A stretch of 64,000 nucleotides of DNA from Raineya sp. GTDB taxonomy: Bacteria; Bacteroidota; Bacteroidia; Cytophagales; Thermonemataceae. Where the stretch lies: contig JALONN010000001.1 in assembly GCA_025454915.1 (NCBI GenBank), positions 186,001 to 250,000 of the forward strand, given 5' to 3'. Position numbers and translations under genes: made by a program. The notes under the pieces were generated by a model that did no database searches, was not told the origin of the DNA, and saw only the letters and a list, made by a program, of their open reading frames with translations. Below are positions 41,980 to 49,699 of the stretch, piece after piece; position 1 is the first letter of the stretch; each line of letters starts with the position of its first letter.

Positions 41980-43422
41980 ATGATAAAAGACCATAGAGTA
42001 ATATGGGAAAATTGCCTACGTGTAATCCAGCAGTATCTGCCTGAGCATACCTTCAAGACTTGGTTTGGTCCTGTTGTGCCAGTAAGTCTTCATAATAATA
42101 TTCTAACCATACAAGTTCCCAGTCCATTTTATTACGAATGGATAGAAGAAAACTATGTAGATATTTTGCGTAAAGCAATAGACCAAGAACTTGGAGCAGA
42201 AGGAAAATTAGAATATTCGCTTGTAGTGGATAAAGGGAATGCAGAAAGTCTTCCCAAAACCATGACTGTTCCCAATAATAAAATTGAACTGGATATAAAA
42301 AGTAAAGAAGAAAAGCCCAATCTCGATTTGCAGAAACGTAAACAGCAAATCATGAAGGAGCATGATGCTTTTTTCAGAGATATTCAGTTTAATGAAAACT
42401 ATACTTTCGATAATTTTGTAGAAGGAGACTGTAACAGACTTGCCCGTTCAGCAGGTTTTGCTGTGGCTAAAAAGCCTGGAGTTACTGCCTTCAACCCCTT
42501 AATGTTGTATGGAGGGGTTGGGCTTGGTAAAACACACTTGGTACAGGCTATTGCAAACCATGTTCGTTTCAATTCCCCAGAAAAGATAGTTGTTTACATT
42601 TCTTCAGAAAAATTTGTGAATCAGTTCATAGAAGAACTGAAAAGCAATAACCTTCAGAAACTTACTAATTTTTATCTCAAAATAGATGTATTGATTATTG
42701 ATGATGTTCAGTTCCTTTCAGGAAAAGAACGTACACAGGAAATGTTTTTCCATATCTTTAATCATTTGCATCAGCATGGTAAGCAAATTATCATGACAAG
42801 CGATCGTCCTCCTAAAGAGCTTCAAGGCTTGGAAGACAGATTGCTTTCTCGTTTTAAGTGGGGACTTACAGCAGATGTACAACAGCCCGATTTTGAGACA
42901 AGAGTAGCCATTATTCACAGAAAATTACAAAATGAGGGTATCAGCATCAATTATGATGTGATAGACTATTTGGCTCATAGTATTGATAGCAATATCAGAG
43001 AGTTAGAAGGAGTTATTGTGTCACTGATGGCAAGGTCAAACCTTGAAAGAAGAGAAATAGATGTACAACTTGCCAAAGAAACGGTAAGACACATCGTTCA
43101 GAAGGTAGATGATCGCCGTCCTGATGACGTGGAAGTGGGTATAGATTCTATTCAAAGAACAGTTTGCCAATATTTTGGTGTGACTGAAGAGGAGTTGAAA
43201 GGAAAAGCTAGAACAAAAGCATTGGCTTTGGCTCGTCAGATGGCAATGTACCTTTGTAAAGAATATACAGAATTTTCTTTAAAAGCAATCGGTTTTCATT
43301 TTGGAGGTAGAGATCATAGTACCGTTATTCATGCAATCCAAACAATTAGTGATTTGAGAGAGGTGGATAACAGTGTTCGTAATGATGTGGCAGCCTTGAT
43401 GAAGATTTTAAACAAAAGTTAA
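41980..43422 (+). CDS. dnaA: Chromosomal replication initiator protein DnaA
   Basis: A 480-residue AAA+ initiator. The ATG at 41980 (MIKDHRVIWENCLRVIQQYLPEHTFKTWFGP) matches the usual domain I start; the GTG at 41950 would add ten residues. Walker A is GGVGLGKTHL, Walker B LIIDDVQFL, and domain IV ends with the signature GGRDHSTVIHA. The preceding 190-base gap contains no cluster of DnaA boxes (TTATCCACA), so the origin is probably elsewhere. queA precedes it and a phosphosulfolactate synthase follows 27 bases on. Confidence 0.96.
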   Translation: MIKDHRVIWENCLRVIQQYLPEHTFKTWFGPVVPVSLHNNILTIQVPSPFYYEWIEENYVDILRKAIDQELGAEGKLEYSLVVDKGNAESLPKTMTVPNNKIELDIKSKEEKPNLDLQKRKQQIMKEHDAFFRDIQFNENYTFDNFVEGDCNRLARSAGFAVAKKPGVTAFNPLMLYGGVGLGKTHLVQAIANHVRFNSPEKIVVYISSEKFVNQFIEELKSNNLQKLTNFYLKIDVLIIDDVQFLSGKERTQEMFFHIFNHLHQHGKQIIMTSDRPPKELQGLEDRLLSRFKWGLTADVQQPDFETRVAIIHRKLQNEGISINYDVIDYLAHSIDSNIRELEGVIVSLMARSNLERREIDVQLAKETVRHIVQKVDDRRPDDVEVGIDSIQRTVCQYFGVTEEELKGKARTKALALARQMAMYLCKEYTEFSLKAIGFHFGGRDHSTVIHAIQTISDLREVDNSVRNDVAALMKILNKS

Positions 43423-43449
43423 TATTTAGAAAAAAAATCAGCTAAATTA

Positions 43450-44220
43450 ATGAATTATACCCTTCAACATGTGCCTGAACGTACAGGCAAACCACGCCAA
43501 TCGGGAATTACGATGGTGATGGATAAAGGATTGAGTGTGAGAGAAATTGAAAATATGATAGAAGTGGCTGGTGAGCATATTGACGTTGTAAAACTTGGTT
43601 GGGCAACCTCTTATGTCACAGCAAACCTTCAGAATAAACTCGATGCCTATAAAGCAGCAGGCATTCCCACTTATTTTGGGGGGACTCTCTTTGAAGCTTT
43701 TGTTGTTAGAAAACAATTTGATGATTATAAAAGACTGATAGACAAATATCAAATGCCTTATGCAGAAGTTTCGGATGGTTCAATAGAATTGCCTCACGAA
43801 GAAAAATGCAATTATATCAGAGAACTTGCAAAACAAGTAACAGTTCTCTCGGAGGTAGGGTCTAAAGATGCAGAAAAAATCTTAGCTCCTTATCAGTGGA
43901 TAGAGCTCATGCAGGCTGAATTACAGGCTGGAGCATGGAAAGTAATAGGAGAGGCAAGAGAATCAGGTACTGTTGGGCTTTTCAGAGATTCTGGAGAGGT
44001 ACGTCAGGGGCTTGTGAAAGAAATCATCCATTCTATTCCTGCTGAAAAAATTATTTGGGAAGCACCTCAAAAATCACAACAGGTTTGGTTTGTAAAACTT
44101 GTGGGAGCAAATGTAAATCTAGGAAATATAGCTCCTAACGAAGTGATTTCAGTAGAAACTATTCGTTTAGGACTCAGAGGAGATACTTTTAGTCATTTTC
44201 TGCCCAAAGAACTTTTATAA
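43450..44220 (+). CDS. Phosphosulfolactate synthase, ComA family
   Basis: A 256-residue (beta/alpha)8 barrel of the ComA family, which joins sulfite to phosphoenolpyruvate to give phosphosulfolactate. Family motifs visible: TMVMDKGLS near the N-terminus, VVKLGWATSY, FGGTLFEAF, YAEVSDGSIELP, VLSEVGSKD, VIGEARESGTVGLFRD, WEAPQKSQQVWFVKLVGANVNLGNI and LRGDTFSHFL. In archaea the product leads to coenzyme M. In sulfonolipid-making Bacteroidota it could feed cysteate for capnine (inference). A terminator follows the gene. Confidence 0.9.
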   Translation: MNYTLQHVPERTGKPRQSGITMVMDKGLSVREIENMIEVAGEHIDVVKLGWATSYVTANLQNKLDAYKAAGIPTYFGGTLFEAFVVRKQFDDYKRLIDKYQMPYAEVSDGSIELPHEEKCNYIRELAKQVTVLSEVGSKDAEKILAPYQWIELMQAELQAGAWKVIGEARESGTVGLFRDSGEVRQGLVKEIIHSIPAEKIIWEAPQKSQQVWFVKLVGANVNLGNIAPNEVISVETIRLGLRGDTFSHFLPKELL

Positions 44221-44224
44221 AATG

Positions 44225-44256
44225 AAGGCTCGTAATCACTACGAGCCTTTTTTTTT
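44225..44256 (+). terminator. Intrinsic terminator
   Basis: AAGGCTCGTA (44225-44234) and TACGAGCCTT (44240-44249) form a 10-bp stem with loop ATCAC and a long T run. It closes the dnaA/ComA stretch. Confidence 0.92.
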
Positions 44257-44264
44257 GTTGAAAT

Positions 44265-44483
44265 TTACGAAGTTTTGGCAGGGTAATCTTCATAAAATGC
44301 CTCATCAAAGGTTAAATGGCTAGGCTCACCCTTTTTGAGTATAATCAGAACTAAACCAATTACAATAACAGGAGAAAATAAGTACATAATGGCTGTAATG
44401 TATTCAGGCGTCCAGTAAGGAGTGGTGGCATATATCAAAAGATATAAGGTAGCTAAAAAAATGGGGATACGTATTTTTTTCAT
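44265..44483 (-). CDS. Small membrane protein, two helices
   Basis: A 72-residue protein with two membrane helices (IFLATLYLLIYAT and a second YLFSPVIVIGLVLIIL) joined by a short loop and ending in a charged tail (EDYPAKTS). No family recognised. It is divergent from the J-domain-like gene and convergent with the ComA gene. Confidence 0.6.
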   Translation of the reverse strand: MKKIRIPIFLATLYLLIYATTPYWTPEYITAIMYLFSPVIVIGLVLIILKKGEPSHLTFDEAFYEDYPAKTS

Positions 44484-44517
44484 AACAATAAAATTTCACT
44501 AATAACCTGAAAGTCAT

Positions 44518-44525
44518 TATCTTTG
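44518..44525 (+). promoter_or_regulatory. Bacteroidota -7 motif before J-domain-like gene
   Basis: TATCTTTG is an exact TAnnTTTG match 21 bases before the ATG at 44547. No TTG -33 element at the right distance was seen. Confidence 0.45.
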
Positions 44526-44546
44526 TTTAAAGAAATTGTAAAAAAT

Positions 44547-45560
44547 ATGATCAATCTTAACCGATATCATCAACTATTGGGTGTAAATCAAAATTCCAAT
44601 CCCATCAAAATAAGAGATGCATATTTAGAGAAAACCAAATCTTTACATGCAATATTAAATGAGTCACAGGAAGCACGAGATTTATTTATTGAATATACTG
44701 AAGCTTATGAGGTTGTTTCTTTAAAAATGCAGAAAAAACTCAAATCAAAAGATTTTGATTATGATAAATGGATGCGAGAAATCAAAGATAAATGTGAATA
44801 TTACGCAACCTTAGATTATCCTTCTTTTGAGAAATTTATTACTGAAGATATTGCTTATCATAGTGTTGTACTGATAGGCTCTCATATTGTTTTTATATTC
44901 TTTAGTTTATTGAGTATTTTATTGCTGATACTCTTAACATTAGCAGTTATAAAACAAAAAATGTTTTTTGCACTTATCACATTTGTGCCTATTATATTTA
45001 GTTTTTTGATGATTCAAAGAGTTTATCCTGCACTACATCTAAAAAGGTTTGGTTATGCTTTATTCATTATGGTTTCATCCAATATGTTTCAGACAACCAT
45101 TTTAACATTGGTTAATTTTTTTGTATTTATAAATGTTGGTTTAGATACATTGATTACACTAGAAGTATATTTTTTTATATTTTTTGTAGCAATGATAATA
45201 ACTTACGGACTCTGTAATTGGGTTTACCCTCATCAAACAAAGAACAAAAAATATATCTATACTTTTGGGCTGACACCATTTTTAATCAATTTTTTACTCT
45301 TGATTAATTTCTCTTTTAGTAAGCAACCTGTTCAAGAGGTATATTTCTATACCATAAAACAAGCAAAAATTAATTTTGTGGGTAACAATTCGTATGAAAA
45401 TTATGTAGGAATACGATTTTTCTTTCATAGATTAGGAGATGCTGAACATACCAATAGAATTCAGTACACATTTGAAGAAGGGCTATTAGGACTGAGAGTT
45501 GTGACTTCTTATGATTTTTTACCTTATCAAGATGTAAAAGAGTATGATAAACATAGATAA
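44547..45560 (+). CDS. Membrane protein with degenerate J-domain-like N-terminus
   Basis: A 337-residue protein from the ATG at 44547 (MINLNRYHQLLGVNQNSNP). The first 70 residues look like a J-domain: YHQLLGVNQNSNPIKIRDAYLEKTKSLH and a second helix with FIEYTEAYEVV. The HPD tripeptide that activates DnaK is absent, so it is not a working co-chaperone. Five or six membrane helices follow (about 105-260), then a C-terminal soluble part with FFFHRLGDAEHT. Function unknown. Confidence 0.65.
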   Translation: MINLNRYHQLLGVNQNSNPIKIRDAYLEKTKSLHAILNESQEARDLFIEYTEAYEVVSLKMQKKLKSKDFDYDKWMREIKDKCEYYATLDYPSFEKFITEDIAYHSVVLIGSHIVFIFFSLLSILLLILLTLAVIKQKMFFALITFVPIIFSFLMIQRVYPALHLKRFGYALFIMVSSNMFQTTILTLVNFFVFINVGLDTLITLEVYFFIFFVAMIITYGLCNWVYPHQTKNKKYIYTFGLTPFLINFLLLINFSFSKQPVQEVYFYTIKQAKINFVGNNSYENYVGIRFFFHRLGDAEHTNRIQYTFEEGLLGLRVVTSYDFLPYQDVKEYDKHR

Positions 45561-45619
45561 ATACCAAAAATAGCTTGGAGTAGATTCAAATCATTTAGAT
45601 ACTGCATATTAAAAATGAA

Positions 45620-46045
45620 ATGATGCAAAATTATACAGATATTTTAGAACACCCACAGTTTGCATTTTGTCAGCCTACAGCCGATACAGATGTAGCATGG
45701 TTTCATTTAAACTCAAAAGAAGAGATATGGCATGAAATCCATATAGATTATTTCTCTGTAAAAGTCTCCATTCATTATTTTATTAGAAAAAATACAATTA
45801 GCCTGCATATTGAGATGCCACCAGAAACCCCTTCACCTGAGCAAACTCCTCAAGAAAAGGAAGAGATAGCTTGGCAAAGGCTTTCTATCTGGATAGATAC
45901 CCTTCAAAATGCCGAAAACTATATTTCAAAACCAAAAGAGTCTTTGAAATATAGTCTTTGGGAGAGATTTGATAAAGCTTTTTTATTTGATTATCAGGAA
46001 GGTATGTTATTGGGGTTCTATACTAATTTTTGGGATGAAGATTAA
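45620..46045 (+). CDS. Hypothetical protein
   Basis: A 141-residue soluble acidic protein, not recognised. A beta-rich N-terminal half (HEIHIDYFSVKVSIHYFIRKNTISLHIEMPPETP) is followed by a Pro/Glu linker and a helical C-terminal half (ERFDKAFLFDYQEGMLLGFYTNF). ATG at 45620 or 45623 are both possible. Its stop shares TTAA with the stop of the convergent permease gene. Confidence 0.6.
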   Translation: MMQNYTDILEHPQFAFCQPTADTDVAWFHLNSKEEIWHEIHIDYFSVKVSIHYFIRKNTISLHIEMPPETPSPEQTPQEKEEIAWQRLSIWIDTLQNAENYISKPKESLKYSLWERFDKAFLFDYQEGMLLGFYTNFWDED

Positions 46046-47409
46046 GTATTTGATTGCTGTTTACTTGTAAACCAAAAATACACGGGTACACCCGAAAGAA
46101 TAATCAAGAAGCCATAACGAGTATAAGGAATTTCTACAAGCCAAATAATACTAATCACTGTAACCAAAATAAGGTACAAAGCTGGTAAATAAGGATATAA
46201 CAAAGCTTTGTAGGGGCGAGGAGCATCAGGCATTTTTTTACGCAAGATAAAAATTGCTAAAATGGTGAGGAAATAAAAAAGCATCACAGCAAACATCACA
46301 TAATCTAATAAATCACCATAAGCACCAGAAAGACACAACACCGAAGCCCAAGCTGCTTGTACATATAAAGCATTCTGAGGTACATCATGTTTGTTGAGTT
46401 TACCCAAAGCAGAAAAGAAAATGCCATCTTTTGCCATTGCATAATACACTCTTGCTCCAGAAAGAATACATCCATTATCAGAGCTAAACGTTGAAACCAT
46501 AATCAAGACACTCATCAGAATCAGACCAATATTTCCAAAAATACTGCTGATAGAAGTTGTTGCCACGAGTTCAGCCTTCTGAATTTCGGGTAAGGGGAGA
46601 GCCACCAAATAACCAATATTGGTAAGTAAGTAAATAACTGTAACAAGTCCTGTTCCCAATGCCAAACTTCTGGGAATGGTTTTTTCGGGGTTTACGATTT
46701 CATCGCCTGCAAACGTAATATTATTCCAAGCATCACTTGAAAACAATGAGCCTACCATTGCCACAGCAAAAATAGGCATCATGTCTTTCCAAGAAATATT
46801 TTCGGGCATAGACCAGTACTGACCAAAGTTTTGAGAAATAGCCTCTGGGTTTCTACCAAAAATGAAAATAACAATGAGTAGTACAAATAAGGCTATCATT
46901 TTGGTACTTCCAAACCAGTTTTGAATGAGTGTACCATAGCGAACGCCTTTGCTATTGATAAAAGTCAGTAGCCAAATAACACCAATGGCTAAAAGTTGAT
47001 TAGAACCTATTTTAAACTTTCCTAACTCAAAAATGATATTGGTCTTATGAAACAGAGGAATAAGCTCTCCAAAAGCGTTAGAAAAGGCTACAGCAACAGC
47101 AGCAATAGTACCAGTCTGGATAACTCCAAGTACCGTCCAGCCATACAAGAAAGCAATCAGTTTATTATACGTTTTTCGTAAGAATACAAACTGCCCACCT
47201 GCCTGAGGCATCATGGCTGCAAGTTCTCCATAACTTAAGGCTCCTGTCATGGTAATAAGCCCTGTAACAAGCCAAACAAGCAATAATAATGAAACAGATT
47301 GTACTTTCTGAGCAATGCCAGCACTGACAATAAAAATGCCTGAGCCAATCATGGTGCCAGCAACCAGCATGACAGCGTCAAATAAACGAATTTCTTTACG
47401 AAAAGACAT
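46042..47409 (-). CDS. Amino acid permease, APC family
   Basis: A 455-residue protein with about 12 membrane helices. The N-terminus has the APC signature TMIGSGIFIVSAGIAQ on helix 1, MMPQAGGQFVFLRKTY on helix 3, and AFSNAFGELIPLF further on. Its layout resembles the LAT/ArcD-like amino acid exchangers. Substrate not determined from sequence. It is downstream of the F420-type reductase gene, but a terminator lies between them. Confidence 0.88.
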   Translation of the reverse strand: MSFRKEIRLFDAVMLVAGTMIGSGIFIVSAGIAQKVQSVSLLLLVWLVTGLITMTGALSYGELAAMMPQAGGQFVFLRKTYNKLIAFLYGWTVLGVIQTGTIAAVAVAFSNAFGELIPLFHKTNIIFELGKFKIGSNQLLAIGVIWLLTFINSKGVRYGTLIQNWFGSTKMIALFVLLIVIFIFGRNPEAISQNFGQYWSMPENISWKDMMPIFAVAMVGSLFSSDAWNNITFAGDEIVNPEKTIPRSLALGTGLVTVIYLLTNIGYLVALPLPEIQKAELVATTSISSIFGNIGLILMSVLIMVSTFSSDNGCILSGARVYYAMAKDGIFFSALGKLNKHDVPQNALYVQAAWASVLCLSGAYGDLLDYVMFAVMLFYFLTILAIFILRKKMPDAPRPYKALLYPYLPALYLILVTVISIIWLVEIPYTRYGFLIILSGVPVYFWFTSKQQSNT

Positions 47410-47496
47410 ACAATAAGATTTGGATAGTAAAACCTTTGAGTTGATTTATGTTTTGGCAAAGGTATAAATTATCTTAAGCTATCCAAAAAAAGAGCA

Positions 47497-47539
47497 AAAC
47501 CTATGAAGTATCAGTTTTATGAAATTACACCATAGGTTT
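47497..47539 (-). terminator. Terminator hairpin with AAACCTATG arms
   Basis: On the minus strand AAACCTATG (47539-47531) pairs with CATAGGTTT (47505-47497) across a 25-base loop, followed by TGCTCTTTTTTT. It lies just after the reductase gene ending at 47546. The arms resemble the palindromes at 49592 and 49658. Confidence 0.6.
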
Positions 47540-47545
47540 GAATTA

Positions 47546-48163
47546 TTATCTGCGAATAATCTTGAAAGCCATATCCCTGCCATGTCCCTGCATAATGGCT
47601 AAATTAATCCAAGAAAGAGCAAAAGCCTCTAATAAAGCAGTTTTATCATCACCTCCAAAGTCCCAACATGCTCCAAAACCTGCATCAAGAGCAAGTTTTT
47701 TAGCTGTTTCTTTGCCTTTTACAGAGTTTCCAGCCACAAACATATCAATGCCTTCACCTTTATAAACTGGATTTTGCATATTTTCAAAACCTGTGGAATT
47801 AAAGCATTTTACAATCTCTGTTTCAGGTAAAAAATGTTTAAGAGCATCAAAGGAATTATTAAAGCCTTCAGGGCGTGTACGAACAGAGTTCATGGCGTCA
47901 ATCACTATTTTACCCGAAACATAAGGTTTAATTTGTGCTGCAATGCTTTCAGAAGCTTGAGGGACAACTGCTATCAGAATTACTTCTGCTTCTTTTGCAC
48001 TATCGGCAAGGGTATGTAAACTTGTATTGGGGTTTTCCAGAAGGTGTTTGTCTTCAAACTTGGAAAGGTCTCTTGTTCCTAAAAATATCTGGTGTCCTGC
48101 TTTAGCCCATTGTGTTGCCAAAGCTCCACCCACATTACCTGTTCCAATAATTGCTATTTTCAT
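47546..48163 (-). CDS. Rossmann oxidoreductase, NADPH-F420 reductase-like
   Basis: A 205-residue protein with a single Rossmann domain: MKIAIIGTGNVGGALATQWAKAGHQIFLGTRD contains GxGxxG and an arginine that favours NADPH. It also has VILIAVVPQASESI, KIVIDAMNS, EIVKCFNSTGFENMQNP and the C-terminal WINLAIMQGHGRDMAFKIIRR typical of the F420 reductase-like group. F420 is not expected in Bacteroidota, so the actual substrate is probably different. Gap to the TMEM175 gene upstream is 18 bases. Confidence 0.85.
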   Translation of the reverse strand: MKIAIIGTGNVGGALATQWAKAGHQIFLGTRDLSKFEDKHLLENPNTSLHTLADSAKEAEVILIAVVPQASESIAAQIKPYVSGKIVIDAMNSVRTRPEGFNNSFDALKHFLPETEIVKCFNSTGFENMQNPVYKGEGIDMFVAGNSVKGKETAKKLALDAGFGACWDFGGDDKTALLEAFALSWINLAIMQGHGRDMAFKIIRR

Positions 48164-48181
48164 AAAAAATGAGGTTTTAAG

Positions 48182-48778
48182 TTAAGAATTTGAAATTTCG
48201 TTGGATGTTATTTTTTCAGGGATAAAATACATAATAGGTACAATGAGAAGTAAAAGGTAAGAAATGTATACAGACCACCATCCCAAAGTTGCTGCTGAGG
48301 CATAAATACAAAGAGCCAGAATATTCTTTTTTAAAATTCTGACCTGAGTTTCTTTTCTTACATGTTCCAATAGCAAATTTTTATGAACAGCATAACCTCT
48401 TAGAAGAGAGAAAGAAAGAGCATTCATTAAAAATATAAGACTATAAATACTAATATTGAGTGCAAGCGTTGGATTAGCTCCCACTAAGTTTGTCCCAAAA
48501 GGAACAAGGCTCATCCAAAACAACAAATGAATATTATACCAAAGACTTTTTCTATCAATGAGCCTGATTTGATGGAATAACTGATGATGATTGACCCACA
48601 TAATTGCCAGAGTCAGAAAACTAAGCATATAAGAAATAATTTTTGGGTAAAGTTTGAGAAACTCTGCCCAAAAATGATGTTCGTTTGGAACTTCATTCAT
48701 TTTTATATCAAATACCATGATGGTAATAATGATGGCTATAATACCATCACTGAAAGCCTCAAGCCTATTTTTTGTCAT
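48182..48778 (-). CDS. TMEM175-family potassium channel-like protein
   Basis: A 198-residue protein with one six-helix TMEM175 (DUF1211) repeat. The pore-lining signature FSDGIIAIIITIMVFDI at residues about 9-25 matches FSDGxxAIxxTxxxxD. Bacterial members form tetramers that conduct K+ weakly. The gene lies between an outer-membrane protein gene and the reductase gene, with short gaps suggesting one unit. Confidence 0.9.
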   Translation of the reverse strand: MTKNRLEAFSDGIIAIIITIMVFDIKMNEVPNEHHFWAEFLKLYPKIISYMLSFLTLAIMWVNHHQLFHQIRLIDRKSLWYNIHLLFWMSLVPFGTNLVGANPTLALNISIYSLIFLMNALSFSLLRGYAVHKNLLLEHVRKETQVRILKKNILALCIYASAATLGWWSVYISYLLLLIVPIMYFIPEKITSNEISNS

Positions 48779-48792
48779 ACAAGGTATTTATT

Positions 48793-49563
48793 TTATTTAC
48801 GAATCTGATACGATAACCCAAAGGTTAAAATGCTGTCAAAATCTTTTTGTCCTAAGGTTACCACACTTTCATAAGTATAAAGATAATTTGTGGTAAAACT
48901 GAATTTTTTATTAAGAAAAATATCTAAACCTGCCTCTGTCTGCCAACGCAGATTGTTGGTTTTTTCTATGGAAGGTTGCAAAAAACACTCATAATGAAAG
49001 CTGATTTTATCTTTTACAATCTGATGCTTTCCAAATAACCATACAGTAGCACGAGGGGTTGTTATTTTTTCAGAACCATCATATTCATTCTTATTAAAAA
49101 GAGCCTTACTGAAATTTGTTTGTTCATAAATGCCTGATAAAGCTACTTTGAGAGTATGCCCCTGATGTTTTACAATTTGCCAAGTAGCTCCAAAGCCTGC
49201 AAAGTATCTGAAATCAATGTTTCTTCTAAAACTTTTGGATGCAAAAAAAATAAGAAAAGGATAAACCGTTTTTTGAGGCTTCCAGTAGATAAAATTTCTA
49301 CTGGATAAATCCTCGTCTGCTTTTTTATTGAAAAATGCCTGATACAGATAAACATTCTGCGTTTTAAATACAAGATCCTTGATAGGAGCAACTGTCAAAT
49401 CAAGTTTGTTTCGTGTGGTAAACATGGCTACATTGCCTGTTTGCCAAGCTCCTGTGATAGCCAATCGGGTTTGTAGGCGAACTGTATCACTTTCGTTGAT
49501 TTGGGAATATCCTTTTTCGGATATTCCCAAAAAAATGCCTATCAAAAATAAATAACGTATCAT
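48793..49563 (-). CDS. DUF481-like outer membrane beta-barrel protein
   Basis: A 256-residue protein with a signal peptide (YLFLIGIFLGISEKGYSQ). The barrel consists of alternating beta strands, beginning TRLAITGAWQTGNVAMFTTRNKLDL (the TGN element of DUF481) and ending in an aromatic strand, ILTFGLSYQIRK. It should sit in the outer membrane; role unknown. The palindrome pair at 49592 and 49658 lies in its upstream region. Confidence 0.75.
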   Translation of the reverse strand: MIRYLFLIGIFLGISEKGYSQINESDTVRLQTRLAITGAWQTGNVAMFTTRNKLDLTVAPIKDLVFKTQNVYLYQAFFNKKADEDLSSRNFIYWKPQKTVYPFLIFFASKSFRRNIDFRYFAGFGATWQIVKHQGHTLKVALSGIYEQTNFSKALFNKNEYDGSEKITTPRATVWLFGKHQIVKDKISFHYECFLQPSIEKTNNLRWQTEAGLDIFLNKKFSFTTNYLYTYESVVTLGQKDFDSILTFGLSYQIRK

Positions 49564-49591
49564 ATAACAATAAGAAAAAATTATTTATACT

Positions 49592-49608
49592 AAAACCTTA
49601 TAGGTTTT
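49592..49608. repeat. Palindrome AAAACCT-TAT-AGGTTTT
   Basis: A 17-base palindrome with 7-bp arms and a 3-base centre, 28 bases upstream of the DUF481 gene start on the minus strand. On the plus strand it is soon followed by GGTTTTTTT. An inverted near-copy is at 49658. Confidence 0.5.
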
Positions 49609-49657
49609 GATGGTTTTTTTGCAATTATATATACTGATTTACAAATACTTAAAATGT

Positions 49658-49672
49658 AAACCTATAAGGTTT
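49658..49672. repeat. Palindrome AAACCT-ATA-AGGTTT
   Basis: A 15-base palindrome with 6-bp arms, 28 bases beyond the stop of the DJ-1 fusion gene. Together with 49592 it can form a bigger hairpin, perhaps part of the terminator of the gene ending at 49700. Confidence 0.5.
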
Positions 49673-49699
49673 CTGTTGTTTATTTAATAATAGTTTCAG

